Below are positions 25,220 to 38,711 of a stretch of DNA of 64,000 nucleotides, piece after piece. The notes beneath the pieces are model-generated. The model was not told the origin of the DNA. It did no database searches and saw nothing but the letters and a program-made list of their open reading frames with translations. This DNA comes from Pohlia nutans (taxonomy: Eukaryota; Streptophyta; Bryopsida; Bryales; Mniaceae), in NCBI GenBank assembly GCA_022496805.1, contig CM040092.1, positions 23,578,113 to 23,642,112 on the forward strand, written 5' to 3'. Position numbers and translations under genes: made by a program. Position 1 is the first letter of the stretch; every line of letters starts with the position of its first letter.

Positions 25220-25433
25220 TTACACTGTATTCATCGGTATCTAAACGGGATTTTTTTCGGTGTGTGTGGTTTGTTTGCGAGAATGTGGAAACAGTTTGGA
25301 GATGATGTGAAATTCATTCTGCTAGTTTGGTCACTTTATTGTTGATACATGATGGGAGAGAAAAAAAATTGTTTTTGTTAGGACGACACTATAAACTATG
25401 CAAGGGAATGGGTTTGTCATGTTCAGGTGAGTG

Positions 25434-25608
25434 TCGCATCTGCGTTACCAAGGCTGCTGCGGCTCCCTCGGGCCCCACCCGCTGTTGGATGCCCCTAAAC
25501 CACTCGCCGTTGGATGCAGATGGGCGATTGGAGGGCGGAGGATGCAGCTGCCGGCAACTGAGCTGCAAGCTCTCTCCGTGCATCAGTAACGAGGGAATCC
25601 ACTTGCAT
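25434..25608 (-). repeat. GC-rich interspersed repeat, subfamily B
   Basis: The reverse complement of the 24420-24560 unit: GGCTGCTGCGGCTCCCTCGG, CCTAAACCACTCGCCGTTGG, and a terminal CATCAGTAACGAGG. It ends about 20 bp before the next Tourist-like MITE. Confidence 0.65.
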
Positions 25609-25628
25609 AAACCAAACTACCAGAGTTA

Positions 25629-25993
25629 GAGCAAGCCCAGCAGTTCGTCAGTGTCCACCAAGTCTACATCCAAGATGGTGTGAGAGAATTAGGAACTTCC
25701 CCAGCAACAAACACCAAGCGTGCCTAGAATAGAGGTGACCAATCAATTTTAAACTATTACTTTTGTCACAACTTGGGACAATTATAATGACGGAGAATAA
25801 ATTTACTAAAGTTAACTTCATAAAGTGGGAGTATGGTCTTGTCATAGAAAAGGACAAAGTGCTTGATGTGGAAACCACCTCCGCCATATGGACAGTATTT
25901 GGTGTAGAAATATCAAACTCCAAACTATAAGAGACACTTTATCAATCAAAAATAGCGTTGGTGAGTGGAAAGAGGATGTTGTTGGGCTTGCCC
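25629..25993. mobile_element. Tourist-like MITE with TTA target duplication
   Basis: TTA at 25626-25628 and 25994-25996. The ends are GAGCAAGCCCAGCAG and, on the other strand, GGGCAAGCCCAACAA. It is 365 bp. The interior is non-coding despite a 91-codon chance frame. Confidence 0.75.
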
Positions 25994-26595
25994 TTAGAAT
26001 CTCCTAAAAGGGCCCGGTATATTAAAAATACCTTTTAATGTACAAGGAATTAGATGATAATTCTTTTTAATCATAGAAGCGCACTCAATAATGCACAGTT
26101 ACTAGAAAAATTTGTAAAGTCATGAAATCTCTCGGTTTCGGTACTGTGTCAGTTAAGATTCTGGCCCACATGACAAGAAAAGTAGGAGTGTTGGGTTTCA
26201 AAAATAAAAACCAGATGAGTTTTATTTTCCGTAAACAAACTTGGGTGATTGAGTTTAGTCCCGTGTCAAGGCGCGCCACCGGGGAAGGCGCCGGAGCCCG
26301 TCCGAAATTAAACCACATGACTGGAATACTACCACAACCAAAGTTTGAACTTTGCACCTTGTGGTCCCAAGAGCCTGATGGGCTTCTAATTCAAGCCCAA
26401 CACACCTAGCATCTTCTCTCTTGAGCTTGTGACAATGACTCTGTGGATATCTATAAAATAGAGGATGGAGAGTGCAATTGTGGGTGAGTGGTTTAGGGAC
26501 TTTGCAAATTTCTCTAATGTACAGTACAAGAAAATTTGAATTTGGACATTCTGTGATTTAAATAAATCTCATCAATTTTGTGCTAATTTAGGGGG

Positions 26596-26718
26596 GCCTT
26601 CCAAAAAAAGGGTTAAAGAGGGCCCTCTAAGCCCAAAAGACAGCAAAATACAACACGTTTGCCCTCTAAAAACGTTTATATTAGATTTGACTGAAGAGCC
26701 CTCTAATTTTTTTTGGAA
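26596..26718. repeat. Short fold-back sequence
   Basis: CCTTCCAAAAAAAGGG..AGAGGGC at the left pairs with GAGCCCTCTAATTTTTTTTGG at the right. A perfect AGAGGGCCCTCT palindrome sits in the left arm. No target duplication could be assigned. Confidence 0.45.
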
Positions 26719-26906
26719 GTTAGCTAAATTTTAATGGAGTGTATCTTAGTCACCCACTGTCCAAATCAAGATTTTTTTTGGTCTATTATAGTTAGTTTAA
26801 AAATGTAACTCTAATAATATTAATTTTACTTTCTAATTCAATCTACACAAAAAGATATATTGTTTAGAGGTTTAGGTGTTTAGAGGCCCCATTGAGGATG
26901 CTTTTA

Positions 26907-27294
26907 GAGCATTGCCACTAGCTGGCCTCCATGTGAGCTTGGCAAAGTGGGATACAAAGACCACTCTAGCGGCAGTAAGAGTACCGTACATAGCCGGTGT
27001 TGTACATTGTGCCGCACCAGCTCCACTTCATCCTCGCTGCATTCATGCAACATCAATCAGGCGTCAACACCAGCTCACTAGTGACAACCACCTCAAGCAA
27101 CATAGAAAATTTGACTAAAGTACCGTGGTGCTAAAAACACACGCCAAATATCCTCTCTTTTGTTGAGAGAAATTAAATTTGACGCTCAAACGGTATCTCA
27201 AATACCGAAGAGTGTTGTTGGTGTAGTGCTGGCTTCCCGTCATCACCACGAGTACGGTTGACGTGACATTTCATGTTATCTAGTGGCGATGCTC
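26907..27294. mobile_element. Tourist-like MITE with TTA target duplication
   Basis: TTA at 26904-26906 and 27295-27297. The ends are GAGCATTGCCACTAG and, on the other strand, GAGCATCGCCACTAG (14 of 15 identical). It is 388 bp and non-coding. It is the third TTA element within 2.4 kb. Confidence 0.8.
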
Positions 27295-27297
27295 TTA

Positions 27298-28191
27298 GCG
27301 CGGCTATAATTACCAATGGGTCTCGGAGAGTTCACTTCGTGTGTTGATGCAAACCACATGCGCAAATGTGCTTTTCAACACTCTATAATTTTTTTAATAA
27401 AGCTTGATTTAGCTCGGAGTTTTTGAATGTTGTCACATAATCATTATATCTTTTATTTGGAAAACCTCTTAATTTAATTAAATTCAACACCAACTCTAAA
27501 AACACAATTGAAGACTGAATTGAAATGGTTATATTTTCACTTCAAACATTTATCAAGATAACATTGGAATGACAATAGCATCCAACTTTGGTATACATAA
27601 ACTATAAAATTAATGACCCTTTATTTGTTGGCAATTTAAATATATATTTTAAAACTATTTTTTACAATGTAACATAGGGAGTAAAAAAATTAGGTGTAGT
27701 GTGTATTTATTTTCTTCAAAAATTTGTTAGTGGTTATTTAGAATTTATTCTTTATAAAGAAAATTCCCAAAAATTCACAATGTAAAATTTCAAGTTAAAG
27801 ATACATCTTGTAATGTTTTCAAGTTGTTTGATTGACTTTTCACAGTGTAATATAGGGGCGATTAAAGATTTATTTGCACGTGGTTGCAAAAAATACATTG
27901 AGTGAACTCCCCGAGCAATGGGTACCAAGCCTTGTACATTAAATAGAGGTATTAAGGGACAAAAATATTAGAGGGATTTTCCCCTTTTAAAATTATCTCA
28001 TGGTAAAATTAGTTATTGTGTAGCAAAAAATATATAAAAATTTGCTACTGTTCAACTATTTTTGTCAAAGAATACAATAAAATAATTGTGTTTTTGTATA
28101 GTAATGGTAAATGTTTATATAGTGTGAAATCTCGATAAATTAGTATGAATCCTTTTAGTCCCCCTATTCAGTGTACACTTTAGAACCGGGT
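27298..28191. other. AT-rich intergenic DNA, no gene seen
   Basis: No open frame, splice pattern or terminal repeat could be supported. The phrase TTCAAGTT(A/G) with long A and T runs recurs without clear periodicity. Confidence 0.3.
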
Positions 28192-28194
28192 TTA

Positions 28195-29005
28195 GAACAT
28201 GCGAAGCAGCTTATGACCAAACAAGTCCACTTAGCAATAATTTGAGGACAATTTTTAATTTAGAGGAATGTTAGACTTGAGGTAGCCCAAAAACACTCCT
28301 AGTGCAAACACTAAGGCAACTTATTAAAAGATTACTTTATGAAGAGATTTTGATAGTCTCTATACACACGCCAATGAATAGTCTTCTAATCTATTATCTA
28401 ACTCTTGATTGGACAAAGATTCTTGTTTGGTGTGAGTAATTTACTTGCACCAAAGCTTTTGTAGATGATGGAGTAGAATGCAAAATATGAGGCTCGGTGC
28501 TATTGGGGACACAATTGAACCCCATTGGCCAAAGCTACCTCTAAGCTGCCGTTGGACCTATGAAATTGCATGTTGTTGGCCATGTTCTAAGAGCATACCC
28601 AGTAAGAAGTGCTTTTGAGGAACCAACGCCAAGATTTGGTGTAGCCAACTCCACTTGCTCTAAAGTCCGGCCCAACAACTACCCACTAATACCAAAAAAT
28701 AGTATTTGAGGCCAAAGTTTGAGTTTTCCCCGCCATCTAGAGAAGCTTTGGTGCAAGCAAATTACTCACACCAGGCAAACAACTTACTCACACCAAGCAA
28801 GCATCTTTGCCCAATCAGTAATTAGATAATGAGCTTCACCGGCCCATGCATCAAGGCCATCAAGTTCTTTTCAAAAAATCTTCTTTTTAATAAGTTGCCT
28901 TGGTGTTTGAACGCACAAGGAGTGTTGTTCCTTTAAGTTAAAAATGACGGACCCTCAAATTAATGCTTGGTGGACAAATTTGGTATGGAGCTGCTGGGCT
29001 TGCTC
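28195..29005. mobile_element. Long-arm fold-back element with TTA target duplication
   Basis: TTA at 28192-28194 and 29006-29008. The arms are long: AACACTCCTAGTGC.. and CTAAGGCAACTTATTAAAAG on the left match CACTCCTTGTGCG.. and CCAAGGCAACTTATTAAAAAG read from the right. Pairing extends from the ends (GCAGCTT/GCAGCTCC) to about 200 bp inward. At the centre, 28591-28659 (GAGCATACCCAG to CACTTGCTC) is itself flanked by TAA and looks like a smaller related element inserted in the loop. Confidence 0.6.
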
Positions 29006-29437
29006 TTACACCCAAGTGAATGAAAGTCTGTTGGAGTGATTCAACTAAATATGTTACATGGACAGTCGCAAGGAACTTGTGAAAGAGATATGCCATGGTC
29101 AGCAAGGGGTAGCCTTACCCCATGACCGAGCTCCTTTCAAGGAAAAGAGCTTCGGAGATGTAAGGTTACATTGAAAATAATCTACGTACCCAGTACCCTC
29201 TGGCAGGAAACAAGTGCTACCTGTGGTGCCCCCAGTAGGAAGAAGTAGCTCGATGACGATTCTACCAAACACACTGTAATGTTAATTAACCAATTAATTA
29301 TACATGCATCAAGTTGCTGATATATCATAGTACTACATCAGGGTGGGCAACGCTCAAGTTTCATGATACATGGACCAAGTAGACTGTTGGTGATTATACT
29401 ACAACATCCGGGTGGGCAACATGTCCCTGCGGAATCT

Positions 29438-31970
<2,533 letters not shown>

Positions 31971-32061
31971 GATCAGTACGTGCGTGATCGAGTTTCGCAC
32001 TAGCTGCTCTGTCTCGCTCTCGACCTCAGGCTTATTGTAACTGAATCTCTAGTTGCTCAAA

Positions 32062-32284
32062 ACTTAAATATTATATGAAGAGCAGGGCTGGCAGGCAGGC
32101 AGGCACCATGCGAATATATCCGGTGTTGCAGGCTCTCTTGCCACATATTAATAAATGTTGCTAGTGGTGCAGGAGATTCCCGGAATATAAGAACGACACC
32201 GTGGATTTGCTGCCACGCACCCCATGAATGGCACGTGGCGCTCATCGTCTCAGCCACAATGAAGAATGTGTTTCATTGACGTGG
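32062..32284 (-). promoter_or_regulatory. AWPM-19 promoter with TATA and ABRE/G-box motifs
   Basis: About 95 bp before the start codon the minus strand reads TATAATATTTAA. About 260 bp upstream is CACGTGGC (32232-32239), a G-box/ABRE core. A second ACGTGG lies at 32279-32284. Such pairs of ABREs are typical of ABA-induced genes, which agrees with known regulation of AWPM-19 genes. Regulation here is inferred. Confidence 0.5.
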
Positions 32285-32450
32285 TCGCCTCTTGCTTTCT
32301 CTTCTAAATTTGGATCACAGTGGGCCATTACTCACTCACTCAGGCTCAAAACCGTGATTGATCCCGGGACTGATCAATCTCTGTTCGTCACCTCCACGTC
32401 CTCCATACCGGTAATCGGGGAGGTCACTCTTTGTATCTTTTAAGGCCCTC

Positions 32451-32906
32451 TTTACACTATAGGCGAGAAGCCGTGCAGAAAACCTCACAAGGGCCCATGG
32501 CTTATCCTTGAGAAGCCAATCTTTGGACTTCACGGCCTTTGGATATAGTGTAAAGTGAGAAGAGGTCACAAATTAAAGTGCTAATTTAAAAAAATAAAGT
32601 TTGTACATATTCTTAAAAAAATAAAAAATAATTGGTTGTGAAAATTTTGGCCAAACGGCCCCCCGGATTTCGCGTTAGACTCACCTCTTGAGGTGGGCTT
32701 GACGCAAAATCCAGAGGCTTTGAAAAATGTGCACTTTTGTTGCCACGAAGGACAAAAGTGTTGTCCATGTCATTTTCTCCTCCTTTCGTCCCTTGGACTG
32801 AAAATTTCGGGTGTAAAATGACATTCTTTGGTCTTCTCAGTTTCTAGGCCTCCCATTGGCTCAAAGTTCTCTCTTCTCGGCTTCTCACGTCTCTAGTGTA
32901 AAGAGG
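32451..32906. mobile_element. MITE-like element, CTCTTTACACTA family, with internal copy
   Basis: The left end CTCTTTACACTATAGGCGAG pairs with a right end reading CTCTAGTGTAAAGAG. An internal TATAGTGTAAAGTGAG at about 32544-32558 also pairs with the left end, so a 105-bp element may sit next to a longer one. The interior holds a separate hairpin (32669-32716: GGATTTCGCGTTAGACTCAC with its near reverse complement). It truncates the decayed gene at 32945. Confidence 0.55.
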
Positions 32907-32944
32907 CCCTCAGTATCGGCAGTGAAAAAAGTGTTTAAAAGTAC

Positions 32945-33435
32945 CCTAAAAATTAAAAGTAATTCTCACTATAATTAATAATCTTTTAAAAATATATTCT
33001 CATTTTTATTCTTGTAATGAATTTTGAGCATCTTTTCCTAATATAATTCATTTATAAAAATTACCTTCAAAGATTTATTTGAACCCTATCTATTCTTGCA
33101 CAATGTTGCGTACGTAATATTTGGAAGTGACCTCCCCAAGTACTAGTATGTTCTACACTTAATAAGAAAAGCCATTCACTTATCACTCTTGATCGATGAG
33201 GCCTCAAGTGCACATGATCGGTGAAGGTTTTGGATAAATTGAAGGCAGCTCTAGCATTGGACTTAAGACGGTCATTACAATGGATCAAATAGTGGAATCT
33301 TAGTCTAGGGATATGTACATTCACATATGTTGTTTCACCGACATGTTTGTGGGCTGTATTCTGCCTGACTAGCCTGGTACCACACACGCAAATTTTACCA
33401 AATGAATGGTGCATGCATGGCTGGCGTTCTTCCAA
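32945..33435 (-). pseudogene. Second, truncated copy of the 6.5-kb decayed gene
   Basis: The minus strand reproduces the exon end GGAGGTCACTTCCAAATATT, an intron (32946-33064) with proper GT and TTTTTAG ends, and the start of the next exon GGTACTTTTAAA. The upstream exon frame (33067-33435) encodes a basic stretch including HVHLRPHRSRVISEWLFLL. The downstream exon is cut off after about 35 bp by the MITE at 32451-32906. The two copies confirm each other's intron boundaries. Confidence 0.55.
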
Positions 33436-35225
33436 ACTACACTGGCTACTTTGTGAAAATTTAAGAGCACCGGATTAGACGAGGGCTGGAGTTCAGTTGA
33501 TTTTAACTAACCCTAGGTTAGTATATTCAAATACGGGTTAAAAATATAACCTCCCTTCAAATCTTTAATCTACAAAAATAAAATTTTAACCCAGAAAGGA
33601 GATTACTTGGCTACCGTCTGAAGGGATTCTTGTTCACAAAACCCACATTGTTCTCGAGTGAAACTGTATTTTCATCCATTAGTGGCATGATTGGCATCCA
33701 ATCAGGTGGGCTTTAGGGTTTAGCGTTCTGTTTCTTACTACCGTAGTACACGATTGGGTGCTGAATATTTAATTAGTTTTCTAAAAATAAATTCAGCACT
33801 TGTACTTTTTGAAATTTTTCTTATGTAAATTTGAAAAGTAAGTGAAAAAAATTTCCTAAAATTTCGGCTCTTATTAAAATAATATAATGAGTGCCAAAGC
33901 CAACCATGTACTACGGAATATAAATGTTTCTCAAATCACCGGTGTTGTCTGCGTTTGTATTCCAACGGTTAGGATAATTTCCTTGGCCTTTGTAGGACCT
34001 AGGCCAAAACTGTGAGTTACTCGCATGTACTTTTTGTTACTTTTAACCCGGGTGGGATCTTTCTGGTTAGAATAATTGCCTTCCAAGCAATGGACCCAGG
34101 TTCGACTCCCACTTTGGGGCTCCACCATTCCAATTAGCTATTAATGAAGTCCTCTTGGCTGTGGAATATGCTACAACATCTACTGTGGGACAAGGCAAAG
34201 CCACTGCATGCTATGTCTTGCTACCATTTGTAACATATTAATATTTTGTTATGCATTCAAGTAATGATAACCAACTTTATAGAATTGTAGGCGGTGCAGA
34301 TAAGGAATAGCAAGGTTGTTTGAACTAGAGGTTATATTGCAACAAATTTAGTCTCAAGATTTTAGAATGAAAAAAAATCCAAACTTAACTCTAAAGAAAA
34401 GAATTGGCCTTTAAGTCTCGGAAGATCTAGTTTTGCATTTTAGGGTGTATCACATTTCATTATTAATGTGCTAAAATATACTAGTATCTCATTTATACTA
34501 ATGACATTGAGGCTATATTTGACTTTTCTACCATTCAAAGAGTAGATTCAGAATATTTTTAGCCCTCAATTGGCCTCTATTCTTTGTATATAAAGGAGCC
34601 CTCGTTTACTTATTTGTCAACTTTTCAAGTACATTACACATCTTCAAATTCTCATAACATGCAATTCCCTATTTTTTCACTTGGCCAAGTGCAATCATTT
34701 CCGGACCTAAATTTGCTAAAACAGAAAACTTATAAAAAAAATTGACGAAAAGACATCGATTTCTTTCTTTGTTGAAACTTGCAGTATATTGCAATAAAAA
34801 ACTAATATTTCAAAATTTTCATAATAAAAATTTGAATTTCATTTATTTTTAAATTGCAAGATGACGATATAAAAACTATTACAAATTATGAATAGATTAA
34901 GACACTATAACACCACTGCGAGAGTGTGTGGGGGAAGACATGAATTTTTTTCTTATTTTCCTTTTTCTTATTTCTTTTTTTGTGTGCCAAAAAGTACATA
35001 AGGCTGCATAGCTCCTTCTTTCCTCCTTCAAAACAACATGCAAATGCCACATACCCTCCACCCAGGGTTGTCGGCGTCACGTAGCGTCACGACATCCGTA
35101 TGTCCGTCACAACGGCGGTGCTGACGGCCCGCGTCCGTCAGGATCAAATATTCCTGTGCAATTTCCACGTCAGAGGGTAAAATGTTCATTGTACTGGACA
35201 GAGTGGATGAAAGTGGCTTTGGCAT
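33436..35225. other. Intergenic DNA, mostly featureless
   Basis: AT-rich, without a supported gene. It contains the tRNA-Gly-like relic described separately and ends at the start of the GACGG minisatellite, where GC content rises sharply (about 35060). Confidence 0.3.
34046..34130 (+). tRNA. tRNA-Gly(TCC)-like relic, possibly a SINE head
   Basis: GGTTAGAATAATTGCC, TTCCAAG, CAATGGACCC and GGTTCGACTCC follow the order D-loop, anticodon arm with TCC, variable region and T-loop of nuclear tRNA-Gly(TCC). The acceptor stem does not pair and the T-stem has only two or three good pairs, so it is not a functional tRNA. It could be a tRNA pseudogene or the promoter part of a tRNA-derived SINE. Confidence 0.45.
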
Positions 35226-35229
35226 GGAT

Positions 35230-35680
35230 GAACGGCCCCGTTAGACGGTCCTGTTGGACGTCCGCCCTGGACGGTCTAGTCAGACAGACACTTGACGGTC
35301 CAACTGGACAGCTTAGGGTTTTGGACGGCCGTCCGTGGACGGTCTAGGTGGACGACCCATATGGACGGTACAGCCGTCCAGCTAGACGTCCCGTTTGGAA
35401 ATTCGAGGTCGACAGTTCTGATGGACGCCCTGTGGACGGTCCAGCTGGACGGACCATGTGGAGAGTCTTGCCCGACGGGTTTAGCTTGACGGCCCTGATG
35501 GACGGACAAGGTGGAAGGCCCCACCTGACCTGTCCATCTGGACGGCCCCGCTGGACGGACTATGTGGACGGCCCCACCCGACGATTTAGGTTGTCCGATC
35601 GACGAACCACAATGATGGATGGTCGAGATGGACGGTCGAGATAGACCGTTTAGTTGGACGACCCCAGTGGACAAAATTGA
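35230..35680 (+). repeat. GACGG minisatellite, 13-bp period
   Basis: Units of mostly 13 bp start with GACGG or a variant (GACGGTCCAGCTG, GACGGACCATGTG, GACGGCCCTGATG). More than 20 degenerate copies occur. GC-rich in AT-rich surroundings. Open frames across it on both strands are a by-product of the 13-bp repeat. Confidence 0.85.
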
Positions 35681-35764
35681 TGGTTTACGCAATGCTAGAG
35701 AGTAAGTGAGGCTATGACAGTGTGGCTTTAGGAATAATGATAAATAGTATAACAGACACGCACG

Positions 35765-35854
<90 letters not shown>

Positions 35855-35866
35855 CATATATATATA
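35765..35866. repeat. Interrupted (TA)n microsatellite
   Basis: A TA run of about 100 bp with scattered TGTA interruptions, about 85 bp after the GACGG array. Another GACGG array (52270-52465) is likewise followed by a TA run. Confidence 0.9.
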
Positions 35867-35915
35867 GTGAGATTTTGTTGAAAAATTTACAATGTTATTA
35901 GCTAGATTTCAATAT

Positions 35916-36030
35916 TTACACTTCATGGGAAGATATACATTTCATGGAAAAATATACACATGATAGAGAAATTTACACTTTAGTCAAGAAAATTACATCT
36001 CAGGGAAAAATTTATATTTCATGGAAAAAT
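35916..36030. repeat. 19-20-bp AT-rich tandem repeat, about six copies
   Basis: Units such as TATACATTTCATGGAAAAA and TTATATTTCATGGAAAAA recur with degenerate members TTACACTTTAGTCAAGAAAA and TTACATCTCAGGGAAAAA between them. Confidence 0.65.
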
Positions 36031-36109
36031 GTACGCTTATAAAGGAGTTGTCAATGTCTGAGTAATGATCGCTATGTAGAACTAGTAAAGTAGTAAACTA
36101 CCTATACAT

Positions 36110-38382
36110 CTACGGTTGTGGTTGCGGCTCCGGCTGTGCCTGTGGCTGCTGTACCGGTTATGGTTGGGGTTGTGCTCCCGCTTCTAATTCTGATTCATAT
36201 TCTTCATCGGACTCCAGTTCGAGAATGCCTCGAGCTATACTGGCTTCTAAAAAAGCTTTCAGCCCTTCCTTTTCTTGCAATTGCGTCAATATGGTCATTG
36301 CATCAATATGATTACTGCATCATAATCATATTTATTGTGCCAATGACTATAAATTGCCTTCAATACTTCTGCCTCGGCGAATGTCTGATCCGTAAGATGT
36401 TGCATTTGGGAATTGAAATCCAGTTCCTGAAGAATTCCAAAAGGTTGTCCTGTCGAGTCATATACTAGGCCGAATGGGTGTGGTGCATGCATAAAAACTT
36501 CTTGTTCGGCATTCCAATGACCACCAGCAAGTTGGGCGAAATAATGCCGCTTCTCAGCTTGAGAGTCGAGAAAGATCGTTTTACACACTTTCGTCACTTG
36601 TTGGTCGCTGCCCCATCCTACAGCCTCCACTGTTTGTACCGGAAGGTGTTTTCCCGAGTGAGACCACTTCCACATCCACACCATGTCCTTCCCCCATTCC
36701 TTTTTATTGGAGTCGTCTAGAAAATTCTCCACGTTGTATTCATGATGTGGCGGCATGTGGTTTTCAAGCCCAAACATTTTGTACAAACGGGGGTGAATCG
36801 GGGCTCTCCACTCCGCACGTTTTCTCCTTACCACCATGTACGGAATCAGACAAGGGAGATGGTACAAATGTGGACATGTACCGAGACTCTTTGCACCCTC
36901 CAGGCCAAATTGGTTTTGACACACAATGCATGCCGATCCATCTTTCACATAGTTTGGGACGTCGGGCCACACGAGCGGTTTAGAAACAAGCCGTTGTTCG
37001 TCCCTTTTTTCTGCATCACCTTACTCTCCATAGCGGTACCGTTTGGTTTCAAATTCAAACCCCAAAGCTCGTTCGTTGTTCCAATCAATGCTCGAGTTGG
37101 TTCGGTTTGTTGGCAAATCATTGGCGAACATTCCATCAATGAATGGCCATGATGTCATGCCAAAGTAGCGTTGGGTTTCATTCCCGAACTCCGCCGCTAC
37201 CTTCCTAACCTCACGCTGCATTTGTTCTGACTCATTCCGTACCAAAGTGAGACCCAATTTTATAAAGCACATGTCGAGCATCATTTTCTCTCGATCAGGG
37301 TTCTCCGGCCATCTCTATTGCAATTGAGCCCTCAATGCCTGCACTTCTTCCACCACCTTGGTCGCACGTTCTTGAAACATTTGGACTTCTGAGATTCTTT
37401 CTTCCAGTTTGAGTCTCACTTCCTTTTCTGTGCGTTGTTGCAGCAATTCCCTTTGATCCATCTCTGTCTTAGAAAGTTGGATTTCTTGAAATTCCTTGTT
37501 AAATACTTCCATATCAGAATCGGCTTTTTCAATACGGGCTTGTGCGACCCGTAGTGCGGTCGATGATTCCTCCAACTGGCCTCGAACGTGTTCTACCTCC
37601 TTCGCGGCCTTCTCCGCTTGTGACTGCATAGCAAGGAATGTGGCTCGGTCAACGTCTCCCTCATTCGATGCATTGGTTTCACTAGCACTCGTACTTGCGA
37701 AGACCGAGGTTCCAAAAAGTGTCCGTGGTCTTGTCAGATATACCGCATCCATTCCAGGGACCACCCTCTCGTCCAACAAGCCGAATGATGCTCTTTGGAC
37801 AACGTCGTCTAGCGGCACGACCGGTGGTGAGACCTCAATATAAAACCGACTTTGGCGGTTTACGGCTTCGGTAATTTAGGCCCTTAGTCTTGCATTGTCG
37901 TCCTCTAGGGCCTGTTCGCTCTAGCAAGATCATCCACTTCCATCATATCTATGTCTGTCGCTGCTTTCCCTCGTGTCCCCTGCCAATAATTCCAACGGCA
38001 CATCTGGATTTGGAGGATACCGACCATTTCTGGGCCGAGCTGCATATGTCGTCCAATCCACATCCTTTCCTAGAAATATCTTCGCATATGCCATTTGACA
38101 CAACAAGAGATTCTTGTCCTTCTTTTTGGTAGATGCTCCCCATAGAGCCAGCAACACTTCAAGCAATCGCTTCTTGAACAGTCCATGCAGACATTGTTTA
38201 ATGATCACGTTTCCTGACCGCACGGTAGTTTTGTAACGGCTTGATTTCCAATGACGGTTTATGTAAGCCCAATCCATGTACGTGCTACAAGTTCTTCTGG
38301 TCTATGGGTTAGGCACATCTTCCCAGCCATGATTAGCCAAAATGTGACGAGCGTTGAAAACATCCCATTGTAAGACCGCCAT
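36110..38382 (-). pseudogene. Large ORF decayed by stop codons, with RING-like and coiled-coil parts
   Basis: From an ATG in good context at 38382 (GAACATGGCG, MAVLQWDVFNARHILANHG) one reading frame runs almost to 36300. It encodes a basic region (YINRHWKSSRYKTTVRSG), a Glu/Gln-rich coiled coil (about 37320-37650), and a RING-like block CIVCQNQFGLEGAK with CPHLYHLPC. The C-terminus is Pro-Gln rich after a frameshift near 36300. At least six in-frame stops interrupt it: TAG near 38320, TGA and TAG near 37930, TAA near 37875, TAG at 37315 and TAA at 37021. Most fall where a Gln or Arg codon needs a single C-to-T change. The family is not recognised. GACGG minisatellites on both sides and the decay suggest a transposon-derived gene. 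The Kozak context and long frame are seen; the origin is inference. Confidence 0.6.
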
Positions 38383-38711
38383 GTTCCCCCTCTTTTTTTT
38401 GCGCCGGTTATCATCCTCATATCCTGAATCTGGAGTTCCCATGTCCCGAATCTGGAGTTCTCATGTCCCTCATGTTTACCATGTCCTCCATCTTGATTAA
38501 ACTGCCCTAACTCAAGCAAATGTATGTGGGTCGTATATGAGATCAGAACATATGACAAAACAAAACCCACTAAAGTTTTGCTTCCTCCCAAGTTATGAAG
38601 CAAGGCTTTGTGCAAACTAGGACTTCACAGCTCAAAGGAGAAAGCATGGATCCACAATGAGGCCCTATTCATCTTATACTCTCATGCTCACCAAACCAAT
38701 TAGGGACAGTC

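Noticed and set aside
26121..26409. Plus-strand 95-codon frame with a GC-rich middle (CGCGCCACCGGGGAAGGCGC)
   Set aside because: No motif or splice context; it looks like a fragment of a repeat, but I could not find a second copy in the window.
29020..29230. Structured-looking sequence around GGGGTAGCCTTACCCCATGAC, considered as an RNA gene or SINE
   Set aside because: It contains a short hairpin but no promoter boxes or second copy; more simply it is 3' flanking sequence of the AWPM-19 gene.
35276..35857. Long open frames of 65-193 codons across the GACGG and TA repeats
   Set aside because: A 13-bp repeat and TA runs without stops create long frames in several phases on both strands. No domain is present.
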